From NCBI GenBank assembly GCA_943914745.1, contig CALUDF010000150.1:1-7559 (forward strand): a DNA stretch of 7,559 nt, written 5' to 3'. Source of the stretch: an uncultured Bacteriovorax sp. Its GTDB lineage: Bacteria > Bdellovibrionota > Bacteriovoracia > Bacteriovoracales > Bacteriovoracaceae. Below, in pieces: positions 1 to 5,109 of the stretch (the stretch's first letter is position 1; every line of letters begins with the position of its first letter). Made by a program: the position numbers and the translations under genes. The notes beneath the pieces were generated by a model. It made no database searches and was not told where the DNA came from. It saw nothing but the letters and a program-made list of their open reading frames with translations.

Positions 1-380
1 TTTTGCGCTCTTTTGATATCGCGCTTTTCAGTAGAGTAAGGAGTCTTTAAAACTCTGAATGCTTCTTCTGCATATTCACGGGAAGCCAGAGAGAGTAGGC
101 GTCTTTGAAAAGAGCGCTCGATATTTTTTAGGGCCATCCCGAGGATAGGAGCTGTAATATAATTAAATATCATTGAAAGTTCATGATCAGATAAATTATC
201 AAGGTCTGAGAATGTAAAACATTGCTCTGTCAGCTCATCTGCCAATTGTGGATTTCTGACTTTAAGGTTTTTTAGAAGTTTCGCGCGCTCTTCTCTTGGC
301 ATGTGCTGGAGCATCTCGATGATTTGAGCCTTTCCATTGATAAAGACACCGCTTGCGCTATTATTGTTATTGTTTTCCAT
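1..380 (-). CDS. FliG C-domain-like small protein, 3' part beyond the window edge
   Basis: The reading frame runs leftwards from an ATG at 378-380 through 126 sense codons with no stop to the left edge, so the C-terminus is missing. A GGGAGA ribosome site at about 385-390 sits just upstream. After an Asn-rich N-terminus (residues 3-7), residues 16-53 form a helical segment (GKAQIIEMLQHMPREERAKL) like the linker or middle region of flagellar switch protein FliG. Residues 55-126 follow the FliG C-domain pattern: FTFSDLDNLSD resembles FVFEDLLxLDD, MALKNIE resembles ALKGA, then LASRE, and finally IKRAQ resembles VENEQ. True FliG is about 330 residues and transmits torque from MotA at the rotor. 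This protein starts directly at the middle/C region and lacks the FliF-binding N-domain. An ungapped comparison with E. coli FliG from memory suggests that only K264 of the five torque charges is kept. I infer a FliG-derived structural or regulatory protein rather than the rotor subunit itself. It lies 35 bp downstream of the coiled-coil gene, probably in one operon. Confidence 0.75.
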   Translation of the reverse strand, partial: MENNNNNSASGVFINGKAQIIEMLQHMPREERAKLLKNLKVRNPQLADELTEQCFTFSDLDNLSDHELSMIFNYITAPILGMALKNIERSFQRRLLSLASREYAEEAFRVLKTPYSTEKRDIKRAQ

Positions 381-415
381 TCGTTCTCCCAAACCTATTT
401 AGCTTCTTACTTTAG

Positions 416-835
416 TTATGTTTTCCACTTAGCGTTTTCTTTCATGAATTTCTCTCTGGCATTATCCAGAGTGCGCTGATGCGATTCACTGATCCCAGTC
501 AGTTCATTTTGCTGACTGATCTTCACTTCTTCTACCTGGTCATTATGAACCTTTTTGAGGTTTTCTAATTCCTGCTTCAGGCGCGATTGCTCATCATTCA
601 TACCGCGAGTATGCTTTTGACGGATCTCCGTCAGTTTTCTTTCCTGCTCATTTTTAAGATTACTGATACGAGTCTCGTAATCGTCGCGCATCTTTTTTAG
701 TTCCATTTCTTTTTGCTTCGACTCTGAAGAATAAGTGCGCTCATTTTCAGTCTTCATTTGCTTAATCTCATTTTCGTAGCGCTTGCTTTCGGCCTCTACA
801 TATTTTTGAGCTTTAAGATCATTTATACTGGACAT
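416..835 (-). CDS. Hendecad-repeat coiled-coil protein of unknown function
   Basis: A 139-residue, highly charged, almost entirely helical protein without signal peptide, membrane segment or cysteine. The ATG at 833-835 is preceded by AGAAGGG at a normal distance, which supports this start. From about residue 24 to 126, hydrophobic pairs spaced i, i+3 recur every 11 residues: I24/M27, L46/M49, I57/L60, L68/I71, L90/L93, V101/V104, L112/I115 and L123/A126. Weaker members lie at 35/38 (Y/E) and 79/82 (M/E). This is a hendecad register, which gives a nearly straight coiled coil rather than the usual left-handed heptad supercoil. A second slot four residues before each pair is often aromatic or His (Y20, Y53, H75, H97, H119). 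I recognise no family. The gene is the first of a likely two-gene minus-strand unit with the FliG-like gene, so a filament, strut or adaptor that works with that protein is possible, by inference only. Confidence 0.8.
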   Translation of the reverse strand: MSSINDLKAQKYVEAESKRYENEIKQMKTENERTYSSESKQKEMELKKMRDDYETRISNLKNEQERKLTEIRQKHTRGMNDEQSRLKQELENLKKVHNDQVEEVKISQQNELTGISESHQRTLDNAREKFMKENAKWKT

Positions 836-925
836 ATGTTCCCTTCTTTTAATTCTTTGCTAAGAATTTAAGTACGTCTTAACATTATGATACGAAGACT
901 AAAGTTATAAATGTAGGAGGCAAAT
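836..925. promoter_or_regulatory. Divergent intergenic region with two inverted repeats
   Basis: This 90-bp gap separates the minus-strand coiled-coil gene from the plus-strand thiolase gene and must hold promoters for both. It contains a perfect 7-bp inverted repeat, AATTCTT (851-857) and AAGAATT (862-868), with a 4-nt spacer. Directly abutting is a 5-bp repeat, TTAAG (868-872) and CTTAA (878-882). For the thiolase a weak sigma-70-like pair is TTGCTA (857-862) with TAACAT (880-885), 17 bp apart; TATGAT at 886-891 is a better -10 hexamer but has no partner. No convincing minus-strand promoter is visible. The repeats overlap the candidate promoter and could be an operator. The thiolase ribosome site AGGAGG (915-920) lies 5 nt before its ATG. 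Confidence 0.4.
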
Positions 926-2101
926 ATGTCCGCACAGGAAAAGATCTATCTCGTTCAAGGAAAGCGCACACCGTTTGGTAAATTTGGTGGCTCTCTAAAG
1001 GACGTAACTCCTGTAGATTTGGCGGTTCATGCTTCTAAAGCTTTGATTTCTGAAATCAAGTTAGACCCGACAAAAATCGACCAAGTCATCCTTGGAAACG
1101 TAGTGACTTCATCAACAGATACAATGTATGGCGGGCGCCATCTGGCCCTGAAATTAGGATGTAGGCAAGAAACTCCAGGGTTGGTGCTCAATAGATTGTG
1201 TGGATCAGGTATTGAGGCTATTTTATCAGCTGCTCGCTTGATTAAATCCGGCGAAGCAAACTGTGTGTTGGCCGCGGGAACAGAGAATATGTCGATGGTT
1301 CCCCACCTCGTTTATGGCTCGCGCTTTGGAACGAAATACGGATCATTAAAAACAGTTGATATGCTTTTAGATGCACTCACTGATCAATACGCACAAACGC
1401 CGATGGGAATTACGGCAGAGAATCTTGCAGAGAAATTCCAGGTGACAAGAGAGCAGTGTGATACTTTTTCATACAACTCACACGCACGTGCGGCCAAGGC
1501 CTATAAAGATGGACTGCTTCAAGGTGAGATCGCTCCTTATCCGTTAAAGAAAGGCTCATGTGATAAAGATGAACATTTCAGAGAAGACGCTTCATTGGAA
1601 GAAATGAAATCCCTTAGATCAACATTCAAAACTGATGGAGTCGTCACGGCTGCCTCAGCTTCAGGAATTGTTGATGGGGCAGCAGCAGTCATTGTGGCCA
1701 GCGAATCTTTTGTAAAAAAAGAAGGACTCACTCCACTTGCAGAAATCGTTGATGGATTTGTTATTGGTGTCGACCCAAAAATTATGGGGATTGGGCCAAG
1801 TCCTGCGATCAAAGGACTCCTTAGTAAGACAAACATGAAACTATCCGACATCGATCTTTTTGAAATCAACGAAGCTTTTGCCGGACAAGCACTTTCATGC
1901 ATGAAAGATGTGGACATTCCACACGAAAAAATTAATCTATGGGGTGGAGCTGTGGCCTTAGGTCACCCACTAGCGGCTTCTGGTGTGCGCATTGCCCATA
2001 CATTGGCCCGTCAGCTTGCTCACTATAAAAAAACATACGGTATCGCTTCGGCGTGTATTGGTGGCGGACAGGGAATCGCCGTTTTACTTAAGAGAGTTTA
2101 A
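926..2101 (+). CDS. 3-ketoacyl-CoA / acetyl-CoA thiolase, ACAA2-like
   Basis: Thiolases cleave 3-ketoacyl-CoA with CoA to release acetyl-CoA, the last step of fatty-acid beta-oxidation, or run the reverse condensation of two acetyl-CoA. The 391-residue length is typical of a complete cytosolic type. The nucleophile is Cys92 in NRLCGSG. The NEAF motif is at 316-319, the catalytic His347 is in GGAVALGHP, and the second Cys377 is in ACIGGGQGIA. Segments such as RFGTKYGS, LTDQYAQTPMGITAENL and DPKIMGIGPSPA match, from memory, mitochondrial 3-ketoacyl-CoA thiolase ACAA2 better than the short-chain PhaA type. Two usually conserved stretches differ: TAASASG instead of TAGNASG (241-247) and NLWGG instead of NVNGG (337-341). 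The catalytic triad is intact, so an active enzyme is expected; the preferred chain length cannot be read from sequence. A strong AGGAGG site precedes the ATG. The stop codon TAA shares its last A with the next start codon, implying translational coupling. Confidence 0.93.
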   Translation: MSAQEKIYLVQGKRTPFGKFGGSLKDVTPVDLAVHASKALISEIKLDPTKIDQVILGNVVTSSTDTMYGGRHLALKLGCRQETPGLVLNRLCGSGIEAILSAARLIKSGEANCVLAAGTENMSMVPHLVYGSRFGTKYGSLKTVDMLLDALTDQYAQTPMGITAENLAEKFQVTREQCDTFSYNSHARAAKAYKDGLLQGEIAPYPLKKGSCDKDEHFREDASLEEMKSLRSTFKTDGVVTAASASGIVDGAAAVIVASESFVKKEGLTPLAEIVDGFVIGVDPKIMGIGPSPAIKGLLSKTNMKLSDIDLFEINEAFAGQALSCMKDVDIPHEKINLWGGAVALGHPLAASGVRIAHTLARQLAHYKKTYGIASACIGGGQGIAVLLKRV

Positions 2102-3402
2102 TGAACGAATTGGTCTTAACTCAAAACGACTATCAGGAATTCAGGAAATGGTTGAACTTAAACCTGGATGGACTGACGTGGCAAGGGCGATTTAAAAAAG
2201 AATTCGAAGCTTTTTGGGATGTCTTTTTTGAAGAGAACCTCACGGTCAGAAATCTGATCGTGCGTTTTGATTATGCCTATTCGCAAGTAAAGATCGGTTC
2301 ACTTTCGTCATGGTTCTTATGGCTTCGAGATAAATTTCTAAGTTATATTTTTCTTTTTAAAAGTAAGACAGTGGGCGAGATTGCTTATGAAGCAAACCTA
2401 AGTCCTTCGCTGGTTGCGACTATTTTAAGAAATTATCTTCTGGATGAATTTCCTCACTTGGATCAGTATTTAAGCGAAGTCTTTCAGGTTGGAAACGTTT
2501 TAAGTCCCAACCAATACACTTCATTTGAAAAAATCAGAAATGACCTCAACATTGAGCGCCCAGACGTGGGGTCGCGTGAAGATGAAATCATGCCGTCAAT
2601 GGAAGTCACGCTCTTTGATGAGTGGGGAATGTTCCAAAAACGCATGAAGGCCGATTTTGGGACAAAAGGTTTTGATCTCTCAAAAATCAAAGAGCGCTCA
2701 AGCTTCTTAAAACAAGTCAGAGTGATTCAAGATATCTGTGTGCTCCTTTTACTTTTTACGCTAACAATCTATGGAGTCCGCCAGGGAAATATCTGGTATG
2801 AAAAACACCTCGCCAATAGAGTCAGCATTTATGAGCCACAGTTTACCTGGCTCAATAAGAGTGGAGTCTTCAAAGGCCTGGAGAAAAAACCAGTAAAGGA
2901 ATTTAAACTGGACTTCGATGGCATTAAAGATATTTCAAAAAGTGATGACATCAATGAATTCTTTGATCCTGAAAAGTACGAAGAAGAATCGGAAGTGACA
3001 TTGACTTCCTTTGAGAACATTCCTCGCGATTTGAATAAAGCTGATAAAGAAGCCTCTCAGTATGAAGGGGATGCGGAAAATCCAAATGGATATCGCGAAA
3101 CGACTGGTGGAACGACTAAAATTTATCGCTTGATGATGACTTCAACAAACACGTACGCCACTCGCGATCAGCTTTCAGAGTTGGTGAAAAAATATGAAGG
3201 GACACCTGTTGGGGACTCCAAAGCGGGCAATGATGTTCCCGGTGGTGTTTATTACAACATCTACATTCCTCGCAATAGCTTCAAAGATTTTATGAGTGAG
3301 GCGATGAAGGTCAATCAATCAAAGCTTTTTGAAAGCAACACTTCAAACGTGAAGAATGTACCGGGTAAGACGAGAGTTTTTATTATGGTGAAATCGATTT
3401 AA
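2101..3402 (+). CDS. Single-pass membrane protein with HTH-like cytoplasmic segment, unknown function
   Basis: A 433-residue protein that I do not assign to a named family. Its ATG overlaps the thiolase stop (TAATG), with AAGAGAG at 2090-2096 as ribosome site. Residues 1-208 look cytoplasmic: aromatic-rich helices, then a stretch at about 90-111 (TVGEIAYEANLSPSLVATIL) that follows the helix-turn-helix pattern of bacterial repressors (EIA, turn, LSPS, V). One transmembrane helix spans about 209-225, with basic residues just before it (KERSSFLKQVR), placing the N-terminus inside. An acidic, probably disordered linker (about 280-335) follows. The terminal domain (338-433) alternates strands and helices; its VYYNIYIPRNSFKDFM stretch is loosely like DUF4349-type extracytoplasmic domains. 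The overall architecture, cytoplasmic HTH plus one membrane helix plus an external domain, recalls RodZ- or CadC-like proteins. Binding of DNA is unproven, since the HTH could be a protein-interaction fold. Coupling to the thiolase suggests co-production, with no obvious functional link. Confidence 0.75.
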   Translation: MNELVLTQNDYQEFRKWLNLNLDGLTWQGRFKKEFEAFWDVFFEENLTVRNLIVRFDYAYSQVKIGSLSSWFLWLRDKFLSYIFLFKSKTVGEIAYEANLSPSLVATILRNYLLDEFPHLDQYLSEVFQVGNVLSPNQYTSFEKIRNDLNIERPDVGSREDEIMPSMEVTLFDEWGMFQKRMKADFGTKGFDLSKIKERSSFLKQVRVIQDICVLLLLFTLTIYGVRQGNIWYEKHLANRVSIYEPQFTWLNKSGVFKGLEKKPVKEFKLDFDGIKDISKSDDINEFFDPEKYEEESEVTLTSFENIPRDLNKADKEASQYEGDAENPNGYRETTGGTTKIYRLMMTSTNTYATRDQLSELVKKYEGTPVGDSKAGNDVPGGVYYNIYIPRNSFKDFMSEAMKVNQSKLFESNTSNVKNVPGKTRVFIMVKSI

Positions 3403-3418
3403 AAATTTTTGCCAACGA

Positions 3419-3964
3419 TTACATCTGAGCGTCATTCATCATGTACAATCCTTTTAGTTTGCGTAAAAGAATGTGCGATTTGCCCAAATAGTACCACTGT
3501 CTAAAAAACCCGATCAGCATCGCTACAAAAAATCCAAGCACGACACCAGAGTGTGTGGTTTTTTGTACTAGACCTGTGTCATGAGCACCGCCAAGCAAGA
3601 AAGCAATCATTCCTAGAATCAACATGAGAATTGTCCATGGAATGGTTTGTCTTTTTGAGCGGTCAGCTTCTTCAACAAATTTTTTTGTCTTTTCAATGTA
3701 TGGAGTAAGATCCGACGGCGGGTTGTCGAAGAGTTCGTTGAGGTTCGTGCCGCTAGCAACAATTGCATAAACATTATTTGTTAGACGAGCTACGCCAATA
3801 AAGTAAAACATAACAAACGCTTGGGCAAAAATGGTGTAAATAAAGGCCGGAATTGCCAGCTGAATATGAGAAAACTGCATGTGGACAAGGCCTAACGCAA
3901 GTAGTGCTGTGAGGATTATACTGACAACCATCAGGATGATTAAAGTACGAAGTAAGTAGGCCAT
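3419..3964 (-). CDS. Four-helix integral membrane protein, unknown function
   Basis: A 181-residue protein with four predicted membrane helices at about residues 7-27, 36-58, 108-127 and 137-155. A charged loop of about 45 residues (62-107) lies between helices 2 and 3 and includes EKTKKFVEEADRSKRQ. The basic C-terminal tail (KSHILLRKLKG) probably faces the cytoplasm. Both termini and the central loop are then on the inside, consistent with the positive-inside rule. Histidines near membrane edges (H28, H33, H128, H138) could in principle bind a cofactor, but no known haem or metal motif is present. The ATG at 3962-3964 has only a weak GCGAG ribosome site. The gene is convergent with the preceding membrane-protein gene, 16 bp away, and divergent from the cytochrome bc operon, with which it shares a 137-bp control region. 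I recognise no family. A helper role in respiration is a guess from position only. Confidence 0.75.
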   Translation of the reverse strand: MAYLLRTLIILMVVSIILTALLALGLVHMQFSHIQLAIPAFIYTIFAQAFVMFYFIGVARLTNNVYAIVASGTNLNELFDNPPSDLTPYIEKTKKFVEEADRSKRQTIPWTILMLILGMIAFLLGGAHDTGLVQKTTHSGVVLGFFVAMLIGFFRQWYYLGKSHILLRKLKGLYMMNDAQM

Positions 3965-4004
3965 AAAATCTCGCTTATATTTCTTCTAGGAAGACTCAAA
4001 TAAA

Positions 4005-4033
4005 TTGTCATGATAATGTAGATTTGCTATTTA
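4005..4033 (+). promoter_or_regulatory. Candidate sigma-70 promoter for the cytochrome bc operon
   Basis: A -35 hexamer TTGTCA (4005-4010; 5 of 6 to TTGACA) is followed after exactly 17 bp by TATTTA (4028-4033), which carries an extended -10 TG at 4025-4026. The -10 itself matches only the first half of TATAAT. Transcription would start near 4040, giving an A-rich leader of about 60 nt before the HEAT-repeat gene. It is the best plus-strand candidate in the gap. Confidence 0.45.
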
Positions 4034-4043
4034 TCATTAACAA
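4015..4043 (-). promoter_or_regulatory. Candidate sigma-70 promoter for the four-helix membrane protein
   Basis: On the minus strand TTGTTA (plus-strand 4038-4043) is followed after 17 bp by TACATT (plus-strand 4015-4020; 4 of 6 to TATAAT). It would start transcription near 4008, about 45 nt upstream of the ATG at 3964. It overlaps the opposite-strand promoter almost completely, so the two cannot be occupied by RNA polymerase at the same time. A TGATAA/TTATCA inverted repeat (4011-4016 and 4031-4036) brackets the shared core and may be an operator. Confidence 0.4.
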
Positions 4044-4075
4044 CGTTTTTAAGAAATAAAAAGTAACAAAAAAAT

Positions 4076-4089
4076 AAGGCCCAGGCCTT
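4076..4089. other. Short GC-rich hairpin in the bc operon leader
   Basis: AAGGCC (4076-4081) and GGCCTT (4084-4089) are inverted; realistically a 5-bp stem AAGGC/GCCTT closes a CCAG loop. It stands out in very AT-rich surroundings, ending 12 nt before the ATG at 4102. Read leftwards, the hairpin is followed by ATTTTTTT, the shape of a small intrinsic terminator for antisense transcription. Read rightwards it is followed by only four T residues. It could instead affect translation initiation of the HEAT gene. The role is undetermined. Confidence 0.3.
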
Positions 4090-4101
4090 TTGGTGCTAAA
4101 C

Positions 4102-4992
4102 ATGTCGACTGGATCTACTGATTCGAAAGCCCCTCAGACTCAAAAGAAAATTCTTGAGAATCCCTTTGTTGGAAGCTTGGTCGTTCCTATTGCTATCGTG
4201 CTTGTAGGAGCTCTGATTATTTTCGGTGTAACGAAAATGCTTTCAGCTGAAAGATCATACAAAGATTTAGTTAACGAAATTCAATCTAAGACTTTTGGAA
4301 ACAAGTGGGTTGCAGCCTACGAGCTTTCAAAACAAATTAACAGTGCTCAGATTCCCGTCGAAGATTATCCATGGTTGGTTGAAAATTTAACTGTTGCCTA
4401 CAGAGATTCAGTGGACCCAAGAACAAGAGGATTTATCATCGCTGCTCTTGGCGCGTTAAAAACTGAAGTGGCTTTGCCTACTTTGCAGGTCGCGTTGGAT
4501 GATGCGGATCTGGATGTGAAGTTCCATGCAATCGTGGGCCTTGCTAACATGCCTAAGGAAATTTCATTTGATTGGAGCAAGCTTCTAACGTTTCTTAAAT
4601 CAGATGCACCTATCTTAAAACAATCAGCGACACTTGCTCTCGCTACACACAAAGTACCTGAGGCCCAAGAGGGAATTAGAACTCTTTTACGCGATGAGAG
4701 CTTGGTTGTTAGGTACGCCGCAGCGACAGCCTTAATTGCATACAAAGACGAAATGGCAAAAGAGCATTTGGAAGAAATCTTAAAGCTTCCTTACCCTCCA
4801 AAAGAGGCGCGCATTCTTCCTCCGGCGCTTGATGTAAAACAAATTACAGATTTAAAGTTGAGTGTTTTAATCACACTGCAACAAAATAATTGGACAATTT
4901 TAAACAATACTATTTTAGAGACGGCACAAAAGGACGAGAATATTTCTGTCGCTACAAAAGCGAAAGAAGTATTAAATCTATTGAAAAAATAG
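4102..4992 (+). CDS. Membrane-anchored HEAT-repeat protein, first gene of the cytochrome bc operon
   Basis: From ATG 4102 this is a 296-residue protein. GGTG at 4092-4095 is a plausible partial ribosome site for that ATG. In-frame TTG (4090) and GTG (4093) starts are possible but would add only a few residues, and neither has a good site. A short polar N-terminus is followed by one membrane helix (about 25-47). The rest is paired amphipathic helices of the HEAT/armadillo type at about 54-80, 92-120, 124-150, 158-185, 188-215 and 250-295. The clearest units are LPTLQVALDDADLDVKFHAI and IRTLLRDESLVVRYAAATAL, each with the Asp-Val-(Arg/Lys) turn typical of HEAT_2 repeats. HEAT solenoids bind proteins and have no catalysis of their own. 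The gene is 117 bp upstream of the Rieske gene and same-stranded, so I infer a docking or assembly factor for the bc complex. No role of this kind is established, and whether the solenoid is inside or outside the membrane is not settled by the sequence. Confidence 0.82.
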   Translation: MSTGSTDSKAPQTQKKILENPFVGSLVVPIAIVLVGALIIFGVTKMLSAERSYKDLVNEIQSKTFGNKWVAAYELSKQINSAQIPVEDYPWLVENLTVAYRDSVDPRTRGFIIAALGALKTEVALPTLQVALDDADLDVKFHAIVGLANMPKEISFDWSKLLTFLKSDAPILKQSATLALATHKVPEAQEGIRTLLRDESLVVRYAAATALIAYKDEMAKEHLEEILKLPYPPKEARILPPALDVKQITDLKLSVLITLQQNNWTILNNTILETAQKDENISVATKAKEVLNLLKK

Positions 4993-5037
4993 ACGATCCT
5001 TCGCATAATCTAAGTATTGAATTTTTTTAACAACTTT

Positions 5038-5080
5038 AGCTGAAACCGGGACGAGAAAAAGTCCGATCAAGGTTTCGGCT
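5038..5080 (+). ncRNA. Structured leader element upstream of the Rieske gene
   Basis: AGCTGAAACC (5038-5047) pairs with GGTTTCGGCT (5071-5080) over 10 bp, with a single T-G wobble as RNA. Inside the 23-nt loop a second stem, GGAC (5049-5052) with GTCC (5061-5064), closes an 8-nt purine loop. No T-run follows, so it does not look like a terminator. It ends 16 nt before the ribosome site of the Rieske gene. Possible roles are an mRNA stability element that separates expression of the HEAT gene from the cytochrome genes, a protein-binding site, or an uncharacterised riboregulator. It does not match any riboswitch consensus that I can recall. Confidence 0.4.
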
Positions 5081-5096
5081 TATTTGCGTCTATAAC

Positions 5097-5102
5097 GAGG
5101 AA
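5097..5102 (+). promoter_or_regulatory. Ribosome binding site that fixes the Rieske start
   Basis: GAGGAA lies here. The distance from GAGG to the ATG at 5110 is 9 nt, which is workable. To the in-frame TTG at 5104 it would be only 3 nt, too close. The start is therefore placed at 5110, giving a 166-residue protein. Confidence 0.7.
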
Positions 5103-5109
5103 TTTGGTC

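Noticed and set aside
1537..1917. Antisense open frame inside the thiolase gene
   Set aside because: It lies wholly within a confidently identified enzyme gene, shows no protein-like domain and has no ribosome site of note.
3391..3410. AT-only palindromes at the convergent junction as an intrinsic terminator
   Set aside because: The stems contain almost no G or C and are too weak to count as a terminator.
4046..4062. TTTTTA/TAAAAA inverted repeat in the bc operon leader
   Set aside because: It is a pure A/T repeat in A/T-rich sequence, likely by chance.
4090..4101. TTG (4090) or GTG (4093) as start of the HEAT-repeat gene
   Set aside because: Neither has a ribosome site at a good distance, TTG 4090 abuts the hairpin, and an ATG with a workable partial site lies only 9-12 nt downstream.
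4398..4745. Antisense open frame inside the HEAT-repeat gene
   Set aside because: It is a shadow of a gene with clear repeat structure and has no recognisable domain.
5038..5080. Resemblance to a c-di-GMP-I (GEMM) riboswitch: GAAA followed by GGGACG
   Set aside because: The essential GCAAACC, the CGCAAAGCC and the downstream receptor-helix segments are all absent, and the stem layout differs. The shared words are short enough to be chance.
5104..5109. TTG at 5104 as the Rieske start
   Set aside because: It is only 3 nt after GAGG; the ATG at 5110 has usable spacing and gives the normal Tat N-terminus.
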